64,000 nt of DNA from Waterburya sp050330335 (lineage in GTDB: Bacteria; Cyanobacteriota; Cyanobacteriia; Cyanobacteriales; Xenococcaceae). Where the stretch lies: NCBI GenBank assembly GCA_050330335.1, contig JBHJNX010000036.1:1-64000 (forward strand). The letters are read 5' to 3'. Shown one piece after another: positions 36,206 through 43,724 of this stretch. Every line of letters begins with the position of its first letter. Within the stretch, counting starts at the first letter, position 1. The position numbers were made by a program, and so were the translations under genes. The notes under the pieces were generated by a model. It saw only the letters and a list, made by a program, of their open reading frames with translations, ran no database searches and was not told where the DNA came from.

Positions 36206-37462
36206 GTGAAATTACCCAACTATATCGACCTAGCCATTATTGGTGCAGGAGTTCAAGCTCTTACTTTAACCACCTATCTGTTACAAAAAAGCCCGAAGCA
36301 TTATCGTAAATTTCTAGTTTTCGATCCCAGTCAGACTTGGCTGAGTCAATGGCAAGAGCAATTTGCAGCACAACAAATTCCTTATTTGCGATCGCCTGCG
36401 GTGCATCATCCCGATCCTAACCCCCATCAATTAAGAACCTTTGCCGAACATAGGCACAACGAATTATTTCCCCCTTACGACAGACCAGGAACAAAGCTAT
36501 TTAACGATTTTTGTGATGAAGTAATTCGTCGCTGGAAGTTAGCAGATAAGGTTTATCCCGCCAAAGTAAATCAGATTATACCAATTAAACATTCTTCCCG
36601 TTCTCAGTTTCAATTAGTTTTGAATACGGGAGAAATTATAATTGCCCGTAGAGTGGTATTAGCTACAGGAAGTGGCAAGATTCAATGTCCCAATTGGGTA
36701 GAAAAAATTCTTTCAGGTTATCCCTTAGATAGATTGTGTCATTCCCAGCAGGTAAATTTAAACAACCTTCAAAGCAGTCTAGGAGTTCAAGTACCGCAAC
36801 CTTTGAACCAACTTAAGTTAACAGGAGAAGAGATTTTAATCATTGGTGGTGGCTTAACTAGTGGACATTTAGCCCAAGGTGCGATTAACCTCGGTGCCAC
36901 TGTTACCCTAATGACGAGAAAACAGTTACAAGAAAAAATTTTTGATGCCGATCCTGGTTGGTTAGGGCCAAAATACTTAAAAGACTTTCATGCTGAGACA
37001 GATTGGAATTCCCGTTACCAGCAAATTCAGCAAGCCCGTAATGGTGGTTCGATGACTCCCGAAATGATGCTGCAATTGCGAAAAGCTACCCACGAAGGGA
37101 AAGTAAAAATCAATGAATGCTGTCAAGTAAGAGATGCACAGTGGCAAGAAAATCTCTGGCAGGTTAATTGTCTTGACGGTAGCAAGCACCAGTTTAATCG
37201 TATTTGGTTGGCTACTGGTACGAGATTCAATGTCAAAGAACATCCTTTATTACAAGACGTACTAAAGACTTATCCCACGGAAATAGTTAACGGTTTACCC
37301 GTACTAGATGAACATTTACGTCTGCCCAAATCTAACTTTTTTATTATGGGTGGTTTAGCTGCTTTGCAAATTGGCCCTGTAGCGAGAAATATCGGCGGCG
37401 GAAAAATGGCTTGTCAACGTATTGTGCCAGCAATTATTAAACCTAGTTTAGCGATTGGGTGA
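36206..37462 (+). CDS. FAD/NAD(P)-binding oxidoreductase, SidA/lysine-hydroxylase-like
   Basis: A 418-residue flavoprotein with an FAD loop near the start (DLAIIGAGVQALTLTTYLL), an NADP-type second dinucleotide loop (ILIIGGGLTSGHLAQGA) and a C-terminal ATG motif (IWLATGTRFNV). Layout and the N-terminal segment resemble flavin-dependent N-hydroxylating monooxygenases and the FAD-NAD(P)-binding family. With the Fur-like box upstream, a role in iron acquisition is possible, but no siderophore genes are nearby. The start is a GTG at 36206. Confidence 0.75.
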   Translation: MKLPNYIDLAIIGAGVQALTLTTYLLQKSPKHYRKFLVFDPSQTWLSQWQEQFAAQQIPYLRSPAVHHPDPNPHQLRTFAEHRHNELFPPYDRPGTKLFNDFCDEVIRRWKLADKVYPAKVNQIIPIKHSSRSQFQLVLNTGEIIIARRVVLATGSGKIQCPNWVEKILSGYPLDRLCHSQQVNLNNLQSSLGVQVPQPLNQLKLTGEEILIIGGGLTSGHLAQGAINLGATVTLMTRKQLQEKIFDADPGWLGPKYLKDFHAETDWNSRYQQIQQARNGGSMTPEMMLQLRKATHEGKVKINECCQVRDAQWQENLWQVNCLDGSKHQFNRIWLATGTRFNVKEHPLLQDVLKTYPTEIVNGLPVLDEHLRLPKSNFFIMGGLAALQIGPVARNIGGGKMACQRIVPAIIKPSLAIG

Positions 37463-37602
37463 ATTAAATATTAACAAGGTCGGATTTAGTATGATATGGC
37501 GATGAAAACTTCTTTATCAAATCTAAATCTGTAATTTTAACTACAACCTATATAATTTTCTAAACATAATTTAAGTATCTTGGAATAAAGAGGTTAAAAT
37601 AA

Positions 37603-38034
37603 ATGGTTAGAAGAGGTACGAGAGTCGCAGGCGGTTTTTTAGCTGGATTTCGCGACTTTATCATGCGTGGTAATGTTGTTGATTTAGCTGTAGCTGTAAT
37701 TATTGGTGCTGCATTTAGCAAAATTGTCGATTCTTTGGTGGCAGATATTATTACACCAGTCATTCTCAATCCTGCTATGCAAGCTGCGGGGGTTGATAAA
37801 CTTAGTGAATTATCCGCAGGAGGTGTTCAGTATGGTTTATTTATAGCAGCCGTTCTTAACTTCTTGGTTATTGCCTTTTGTATCTATGTTATAGTCCAGC
37901 TTTTTGAAAATGCCAAAAAACGGATGATACGTCAAGAAGCTATGGCTGAAGAATCTCCTGATGCGACTGTTGTGGCACAAGAAAGATTAACTACTGCTAT
38001 TGAAAGACTGACTGAAGTCATGGAAAGACAATAA
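37603..38034 (+). CDS. mscL: Large-conductance mechanosensitive channel MscL
   Basis: Inner-membrane channel that opens under high membrane tension to release solutes on osmotic downshock. The N-terminal FRDFIMRGNVVDLAVAVIIG segment holds the pore-lining first helix; the second helix is YGLFIAAVLNFLVIAFCIYV. A charged cytoplasmic C-terminal helix follows. Length 143 is normal. The start codon ATG is at 37603, 140 bp after the FAD oxidoreductase gene. A hairpin terminator follows at 38119. Confidence 0.96.
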   Translation: MVRRGTRVAGGFLAGFRDFIMRGNVVDLAVAVIIGAAFSKIVDSLVADIITPVILNPAMQAAGVDKLSELSAGGVQYGLFIAAVLNFLVIAFCIYVIVQLFENAKKRMIRQEAMAEESPDATVVAQERLTTAIERLTEVMERQ

Positions 38035-38118
38035 GAGCTGTACTTAGCCGATCGCACTATCGAAGCTAAAGATAAATTTAACTTTAATTCTTAAATAATT
38101 AAATACTTAATTACTAAA

Positions 38119-38144
38119 AATCCCATGTATTGTTGCATGGGATT
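38119..38144. terminator. Hairpin between convergent mscL and methyltransferase genes
   Basis: AATCCCATG (38119) pairs perfectly with CATGGGATT (ending 38144) across an 8-base loop, with an A-run on the left and T-rich sequence on the right. It probably terminates both convergent genes. Confidence 0.7.
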
Positions 38145-38166
38145 ACTTTATTTAAATTATTATTTT

Positions 38167-39087
38167 TTAAACTGCGCGAGCTACGATCGCCCGATGTCTG
38201 GGACTATTAATCGTAACCCTAGGCTGGGCAAACCCTGCTTCAGTCATTACCTGCTCGATATCTAAAGCAAAATATTGGTCTAAATAGGGTTCGGTACTTT
38301 TAAGCAGCGTTAAAATATAGGGGGGCATTTGGGCATAAATTTTCGACTGAGGATTCATATCCATAATTGTTAAATAACCGCCAGGACGCAGCAAACGACG
38401 GGCTTCGGCAATAATTTCTCGCGCTGCGGTTTGAGGAAGTTCATGAAATATCAAACAAGCGGAAACTAAATCGAAACTGGCATCGGCTAATCCAGTAGAT
38501 TCTGCCGCCCGATGTAGCCAATCAATGGACTTTTGCTGTTGTTTAGAGCGATATCGCGCCACCGCTAGAAAATATGGCGATAAATCCACTCCTGTAACTT
38601 TGGCTTGGGGATAAGTTTTTTGTAAGGCAAAAGTACTCATACCCACACCACATCCCAAATCGAGAATTGTTTGAGGTTCGATTTCTAGTTGTGGCTGAAT
38701 TGCCTGATGATAACTCTGACGCAACATGGTATCCCCTTGGACATCTCCATCCGACCAAATTTTGGCATGAACGGCATAAGCTGCCGATTCTACCTCCCAA
38801 GCAGCTTGCCAGCTAAGATTGCCCCGTTCGTAAGCATGAAACGAATTGAGATAATATGGCGGATATTCAATCTGGGAATTTTCCACGGCAGCTAATTCTG
38901 CATCCCAGTTGCGATCGCTCAGTTTTTGGACATTTTCCCGCCAGGATACCCCAATTGCTTCAGCGCGATCAATCATCATGTTTCTGGCGCGATTTTTAGC
39001 GAATTCTGCTATGGGTTTGATCGCTAGTAACCCATTTACCAAATGGGATGCCAAGCCCAAGTTGCTTGTATTTTGAGTAACAGTCAT
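38167..39087 (-). CDS. Class I SAM-dependent methyltransferase
   Basis: A 306-residue protein with a complete methyltransferase fold in its second half. Motif I is ILDLGCGVGMSTFAL (about residues 141-155), followed by VTGVDLSPYFLAVARYRSKQ, LADASFDLVSACLIFHELPQ and ARRLLRPGGYLTIMDMNPQS. The N-terminal 130 residues, with an INHERENT segment rich in Trp/Tyr (YYLNSFHAYERGNLSWQAAW), are typical of a cyanobacterial subgroup. The substrate is unknown. It is convergent with mscL. Confidence 0.85.
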   Translation of the reverse strand: MTVTQNTSNLGLASHLVNGLLAIKPIAEFAKNRARNMMIDRAEAIGVSWRENVQKLSDRNWDAELAAVENSQIEYPPYYLNSFHAYERGNLSWQAAWEVESAAYAVHAKIWSDGDVQGDTMLRQSYHQAIQPQLEIEPQTILDLGCGVGMSTFALQKTYPQAKVTGVDLSPYFLAVARYRSKQQQKSIDWLHRAAESTGLADASFDLVSACLIFHELPQTAAREIIAEARRLLRPGGYLTIMDMNPQSKIYAQMPPYILTLLKSTEPYLDQYFALDIEQVMTEAGFAQPRVTINSPRHRAIVARAV

Positions 39088-39166
39088 TTAATTATCATCA
39101 AGATCGATTATCAATAAAATAATTATCAGTCACAGAGTCAATAACCTTGAGCGATCAAATTAATTT

Positions 39167-39979
39167 TTATGATTTTCTTTTGATAAAACTGCTGTTGCCA
39201 ATGCCAATTGTTTTGTCAGTTTTACCGTTTTCATGGGGATAGAAATAAAACATTTTGCGGACAACTCTACCATCTTGGTAACGGAATTCGATTGTGTAAT
39301 TATCTAACTGATAAGTACCGCTTGTTGAATCTTGTGAATTGGTAGCAACACTATCACTAAAAGCCCCTGCTCCCTTTTCTTGGCTAAATCGACCGTCAGG
39401 TGAAAAAGAGATATTATTAAAAGCGGCAGTCATTATGTCCCCGCCAAGAGAAGTATTACCTCCAAGAGTCAGAGATTTATAGTTTCCATTTAAACTATCC
39501 CCTTGTTCAGCAGGAAAGGCTTGAAACCAATTATCATTCCAACTATCTTGCTCTCCATTATTCCATTGAATACTGAGAGTCTTACCGTTGATTTGCCAAG
39601 TTCCCCAATTTTCTGCTTCTGTTTGTTTTGAACGAGTAACGTCTAAATCCGTTAGTGAGGCAGGTAGGTTTTTATATATCGAGCCATCTTTCAGTAGCAA
39701 GTAAGGATTGTATTCTATAGTAACTCCGTTACTGTAGCCATATTCGAGATGAAGATAAATACCTTGAATTTCGGATTCTTGAAGTCCTCCAACTTGTGTT
39801 AAAGTTGGAGGCTGATCGCTTTGGAAATGCTCAAAATTCTTGTGGCTATTTTCTGTAACCTGACCATCGAAGGGAACAGATGAAAAATGCTTGTCAAATA
39901 GATATTTTGTCTTAGCTTCCGATTTAAAAGCAATTGTAATAATCGACAACAAGAGTATACTTGCTGATAGTTTTTTCAT
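39167..39979 (-). CDS. Exported protein of unknown function
   Basis: A 270-residue protein with a good N-terminal signal peptide (MKKLSASILLLSIITIAF, cleavage about SEA-K). The mature protein is polar and beta-rich, with a repeated aromatic-Gly pattern (YLHLEYGYSNGVTIEYNPYL, WGTWQINGKTLSIQWNNG, SGTYQLDNYTIEFRYQDGRV) suggesting a lipocalin-like or copper-resistance NlpE-like barrel; that is only an impression. The frame extends 18 bp further, but the ATG at 39979 places the signal peptide at the terminus. No close family recognised. Confidence 0.65.
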   Translation of the reverse strand: MKKLSASILLLSIITIAFKSEAKTKYLFDKHFSSVPFDGQVTENSHKNFEHFQSDQPPTLTQVGGLQESEIQGIYLHLEYGYSNGVTIEYNPYLLLKDGSIYKNLPASLTDLDVTRSKQTEAENWGTWQINGKTLSIQWNNGEQDSWNDNWFQAFPAEQGDSLNGNYKSLTLGGNTSLGGDIMTAAFNNISFSPDGRFSQEKGAGAFSDSVATNSQDSTSGTYQLDNYTIEFRYQDGRVVRKMFYFYPHENGKTDKTIGIGNSSFIKRKS

Positions 39980-39997
39980 ACATTTGAATTCATACAA

Positions 39998-40366
39998 TCT
40001 TAAAATCTCATTATTGTCTCATGAATTACCATGGCTTTCAATAGATACCAGGTAACTTGTGAGAAATAAAATTTATGGATAGACAAATGTGCTGGTTGAT
40101 TGATAGCAATAATCGAACAACTATGTCGCTTCATTTACGAGAATTTTGCTGCTTCAGAAATAGACAACTTACTCATATTCCTACAATAACATATTAATTA
40201 AGTAGTTATGAGTAAGTTTAAATCGGAAATTTAATTCTGTTCTTTTCCCTCAATTAGTTGTTCGACAACTTGATTTAAACCGACAGAGTTAGAGGCTTTG
40301 AATAAAATGCGATCACCTTTAAAATATAATTTTAGGTAAAAGCATTTATTTAATACATAAACACAG
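39998..40366. other. Spacer containing a murF fragment
   Basis: This 369-bp region between the exported protein and ndhN holds a remnant of murF (40232-40318, separate entry) and otherwise AT-rich DNA with no open frame of note. It must contain the ndhN promoter. Confidence 0.5.
40232..40318 (-). pseudogene. murF 3'-end fragment
   Basis: Read on the minus strand this gives GDRILFKASNSVGLNQVVEQ and ends a few residues later at a TAA. That is the characteristic C-terminus of cyanobacterial MurF (UDP-MurNAc-tripeptide D-Ala-D-Ala ligase; GDR.LFKAS.SVGL). Only about 28 codons remain; upstream sequence turns unrelated and then meets the divergent ndhN. The essential full gene must be elsewhere, so this is a relic of a partial duplication or rearrangement. 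Confidence 0.7.
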
Positions 40367-40843
40367 ATGGCACTAATCACGACAGGTAAATCTTTTATTC
40401 GCGCTCTAGAACAAGCTGGTGCTTTGGGTTTGTATATGCCCCTAGAAGGCGGTGCAGAGGGAAGATATCAAAGACGCTTGAGAGCTTACGGTTATCATAC
40501 TCTTAATCTTACTGCCAGAGGTTTAGGAGATCCTGCGGCTTATTTAACCAGAGTTCACGGAGTCCGTCCCCCTCATTTGGGTAAAAAAACCATCGGACAA
40601 GATGCTGCGGTAGGAGACATTTATTACGTACCACCGATCGCTTTATATGAGTTAGAAAGTTTGCCTGCTAACGCTAAAGGTTTAGCTTTGTGGATTATTG
40701 AAGGGCAAATTTTATCCCGCCAAGAAATCAATTATTTGATTAATCTACCGAAAAACCAACCGCGAATCAAAGTAGTTGTGGAAATGGGTGGCGATCGCTA
40801 TGTTAATTGGAAACCTTTAGCAGATACTTTAGCAGCAGCATAG
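40367..40843 (+). CDS. ndhN: NAD(P)H-quinone oxidoreductase subunit N
   Basis: A small peripheral subunit specific to the photosynthetic NDH-1 complex of cyanobacteria and chloroplasts, located in the connecting region near ferredoxin binding. The 158-residue product has the family segments ALEQAGALGLYMPLEGGAEG, RVHGVRPPHLGKKTIGQD and KVVVEMGGDRYVNWKPL. It is followed after 37 bp by the Slr1339-family gene on the same strand. Confidence 0.95.
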   Translation: MALITTGKSFIRALEQAGALGLYMPLEGGAEGRYQRRLRAYGYHTLNLTARGLGDPAAYLTRVHGVRPPHLGKKTIGQDAAVGDIYYVPPIALYELESLPANAKGLALWIIEGQILSRQEINYLINLPKNQPRIKVVVEMGGDRYVNWKPLADTLAAA

Positions 40844-40880
40844 TAGAGGTAAAAAAAAAATTAATCGGGGGTGGTGACAA

Positions 40881-41468
40881 GTGACAGATAACATGGATGA
40901 ATTACTCAATCAGTTAGCGGCTGAATATATCGCCAAGAAAGAAGCAAAAATTAAATCTAGTACACCACCTCCTTCCAGGAGAAGATCGCCACAAGATTCT
41001 GAATCTACCGCACCTATGGATAAACTACTAGCAGATATCCAAGCGGAGTTCAGCACAGATCAAGTTAGCAATACAACCAACACACCAGCTAAAGTTAAAC
41101 CAAATGTGAGAGGTCAAATTCATCTCACCCAAGGCGATCGCCATAAACTGATTGCAGAGATAGAAGGAGAGTATCAACGACAAGTTAGCTTGCGAGAAGA
41201 AAAACGAGCCGCCCTCAAACGCCAACAAGAAGCCTTATTAGCCGAACAAAAACGCCGAGAACAAGAATTAATTGCCGCACGAAAGCTAGAAGAGCAAAGA
41301 GAACAAAAACGCAAGGCAGCATTACAACAAAAAGCTCAACAATGGCTTAAAACCCTCAATCCTAATTCTGAAGAAGGAAGATGGTTTGAGGAGTTTTCTT
41401 ATTCTTATGATTCTAAACTAGCTGCGGCGATCGACTATTTAGAAGCAATGCGGGAAACTGGTTTTTAA
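40881..41468 (+). CDS. Slr1339-family (salt stress) protein
   Basis: A 195-residue, highly charged protein. The N-terminal half has two similar short segments, MDELLNQLAAEYIAKKE and MDKLLADIQAEFSTDQ. A long Glu/Lys/Arg-rich coiled coil (about residues 95-155) precedes a conserved C-terminal box, KAQQWLKTLNPNSEEGRWFE then KLAAAIDYLEAM. This matches proteins annotated as the Slr1339 salt-stress family in cyanobacteria; molecular function is not known. The start is GTG at 40881, after the G-rich stretch GGGGGTGG. Confidence 0.75.
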   Translation: MTDNMDELLNQLAAEYIAKKEAKIKSSTPPPSRRRSPQDSESTAPMDKLLADIQAEFSTDQVSNTTNTPAKVKPNVRGQIHLTQGDRHKLIAEIEGEYQRQVSLREEKRAALKRQQEALLAEQKRREQELIAARKLEEQREQKRKAALQQKAQQWLKTLNPNSEEGRWFEEFSYSYDSKLAAAIDYLEAMRETGF

Positions 41469-41483
41469 AAATCATTACAAAAA

Positions 41484-42299
41484 TTACAGTGTCAGCCAAT
41501 CTTGTCCATAGAGATGTTTGACGATCGCGGCATCAGTCAATATGTATTGTAGCGGGGTAATGGTAATATAGCGGTTATGGATTGCCTGAACGTCAGTCAA
41601 AATATGAGATGGCAAATTAGCATCTATCGGTTGTTCAATATCTTCAATAATTTCTCCTTCTAACCAATAATAACTCTTACCGCGAGGATCTAATCGCCGT
41701 TCAAATTTTTCGATGTAGCGACGCAACCCTTGACGGGTAACTAATACCCCTGCTATTTCAGCCTCTGTTACAGGAGGAATATTGATACTGAGTAATGGTG
41801 GTTGGGGAAATTCTGACTTGGCTAACCGTTGAACCAACTTGAGAGCAAAATCAGCCGCAGGTTGAAAATTCAAATCTCTAAATCCAGCTAAACTAAAAGC
41901 CACACTGGGAATACCTTCTAATGCTCCTTCCATTGCAGCCGATACTGTACCAGAATATAAGACATCAGTACCAAGATTGGGTCCGTGATTGATTCCCGAA
42001 AACACAAAATCCGGACGACTATCTAATACAGCACTCAAAGCAAATTTTATACAATCGGCAGGAGTACCAGAACAAGACCAAGAAACTACATTATCGTGAA
42101 AGACAGAATTAACTGGTTCGGCTCGAATCGGTCGATGTAAAGTAAGTCCATGTCCCGTTGCCGAACGTTCCCGATCTGGACAGACAACCGTAACTTGATG
42201 ACCGGCTTGAGCTAAAGTATTGGCTAAACTACGTACCCCTAGAGCAAATATACCATCATCGTTGCCAATCAAAATCTTGAGAGATGGGTCATTAGACAT
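41484..42299 (-). CDS. surE: 5'/3'-nucleotidase SurE
   Basis: Metal-dependent nucleoside monophosphatase and survival protein. The metal site NDDG is at residues 13-16 (ILIGNDDGIFALG), with further family segments VVCPDRERSATGHGLTLHRP, CSGTPADCIKFAL and SGINHGPNLGTDVLYSGTVS. Length 271 is typical of cyanobacterial SurE. It is convergent with the Slr1339-family gene (15 bp apart). Confidence 0.95.
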   Translation of the reverse strand: MSNDPSLKILIGNDDGIFALGVRSLANTLAQAGHQVTVVCPDRERSATGHGLTLHRPIRAEPVNSVFHDNVVSWSCSGTPADCIKFALSAVLDSRPDFVFSGINHGPNLGTDVLYSGTVSAAMEGALEGIPSVAFSLAGFRDLNFQPAADFALKLVQRLAKSEFPQPPLLSINIPPVTEAEIAGVLVTRQGLRRYIEKFERRLDPRGKSYYWLEGEIIEDIEQPIDANLPSHILTDVQAIHNRYITITPLQYILTDAAIVKHLYGQDWLTL

Positions 42300-42445
42300 A
42301 AATCAAATTCAATTACTAGTATATGGGTACAAAATAACAGAAAATGGTAATAAAATAAGTATTTAGCCCAGAGGGTAGATGGCGATCGCTACAAAAAAAT
42401 TCAATTTTGATTAACATAGATAGCTTGTTTGCTCTTTTTTTTAAA

Positions 42446-43300
42446 ATGTCCCAATCATCATTAAATCTTAAATCCGAACATCGTTGCTTTGATGGTACTG
42501 TTGCTTACTACTCTCATTTTTCCTCAACTTGCAACAGTGAAATGAATTTTGCAGTTTACATTCCGCCTCAAGCTAAAACTAGACCAGTTCCAATTTTGTA
42601 CTATCTTTCTGGTTTAACCTGCACCGAGGAAAATTTCACCGTTAAAGCAGGAGGACAACGCTATGGGGCAAAATATGGAATTATGTTAGTCGCACCAGAT
42701 ACTAGTCCTCGCCATACAGGAATTCCAGGAGAAAACCATACTTGGGACTTAGGAAGTGGTGCAGGTTTTTACCTTGATGCGATCGCTCCTCCCTGGAAAG
42801 CTCACTATCAGATGTATAGTTATATTACCCAAGAGTTACCAGAATTAATTGCCGCTAACTTTTCGGTACTACCCAAACAACAAAGTATTTTCGGTCATTC
42901 TATGGGAGGACATGGAGCGTTAATTTGTGCTTTAAAAAATCCCGGTCAATATCTTTCTGTGTCAGCTTTTGCCCCAATTGCTTCGCCGATGAATTGTCCT
43001 TGGGGAGAAAAGGCTTTTAAGGCTTATTTAGGTGAAGATCGCCAACTGTGGAGTAGTTATGATGCTAGTGAATTAGTCAGGCACACCCAGCTAAATTATC
43101 CAATTTTAATCGATCAGGGACTAGCAGACCCTTTTTATCAGCAAAAGCAATTACTTCCCGAAATATTTGAATCAGCTTGTATTGAAGTCGGTCAGGCTTT
43201 GAAATTGAGATTTCAGCCAGGATACGATCATAGTTACTTTGCGATCGCGTCTTTGATAGAAGATCATATTCGCCGTCATAGCATAGCATTATACAATTAG
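42446..43300 (+). CDS. fghA: S-formylglutathione hydrolase
   Basis: Esterase D-type alpha/beta hydrolase that splits S-formylglutathione to formate and glutathione, the last step of glutathione-dependent formaldehyde detoxification. The nucleophile elbow is GHSMGGHGAL, the oxyanion region LYYLSGLTCTEENF, and the catalytic His lies in PGYDHSYFAI. The frame is open from 42407, but the ATG at 42446 (MSQSSLNLKSEHRC) fits the family, giving 284 residues. The partner dehydrogenase (FrmA/AdhC) is not in the window. Confidence 0.92.
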   Translation: MSQSSLNLKSEHRCFDGTVAYYSHFSSTCNSEMNFAVYIPPQAKTRPVPILYYLSGLTCTEENFTVKAGGQRYGAKYGIMLVAPDTSPRHTGIPGENHTWDLGSGAGFYLDAIAPPWKAHYQMYSYITQELPELIAANFSVLPKQQSIFGHSMGGHGALICALKNPGQYLSVSAFAPIASPMNCPWGEKAFKAYLGEDRQLWSSYDASELVRHTQLNYPILIDQGLADPFYQQKQLLPEIFESACIEVGQALKLRFQPGYDHSYFAIASLIEDHIRRHSIALYN

Positions 43301-43369
43301 CCTGAGTGCTGAATGGTTGATGGTTAACTATCGTTGATCACTAATGACCAATGGGGCTACGAGCTACTA

Positions 43370-43724
43370 GCGGCAGTTCGGGGAATGCAGAACTCACGCC
43401 GCACTGGATATACCAAGAGTGCGCCAGATTGCAGGGTCGCAGCAAAAATCGAATATACTCCGGCAGAAGGCTGGAGTATGACTAGTGAGGCATCTTGACA
43501 CTCCAACGCCTAAAATGACGTTGGATTCTTCCGTCTAGCCCAACCTTAAACAAGATCGTATTCATGAAGATACCCCTTGGTCTTTTATGTAAGACCTAAA
43601 CCAAGCTTACTTGGTTTAGGCAGAAGCCGATGAAACGGGAAAATCTGAAGACGAATAAGACCATCCTTGAGTTGAACCGAGGTTGGAAGCCCCAACTTGC
43701 TTCGCCGAAGTTGAGGTACTTCAC
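43370..43724 (+). mobile_element. Hairpin-rich remnant resembling an IS200/IS605-type element end
   Basis: A GC-rich stretch with no complete gene but at least six hairpins: GCGGC-AGTTC/GAACT-GCCGC (43370-43402), ATACTCC/GGAGTAT (43455-43479), TCCAACG/CGTTGGA (43502-43525), GGTCTT/AAGACC (43579-43596), an 11-bp perfect CCTAAACCAAG stem (43595-43620) and CCCAACTT/AAGTTGAGG ending at 43716. The last, followed by TACTTCAC, resembles the right end of cyanobacterial IS200/IS605 elements, where the TnpB tail overlaps the guide (omega) RNA. A short frame before it (MKRENLKTNKTILELNRGWK) looks like a TnpB C-terminal tail. The right end coincides with the adhE stop codon. Confidence 0.55.

Noticed and set aside
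43434..43460. A GTGCG start and nearby stems near 43420 that recall the 5' end of a group II intron.
   Set aside because: No domain V hairpin or reverse transcriptase frame follows; the right end fits an IS200/IS605 remnant better.
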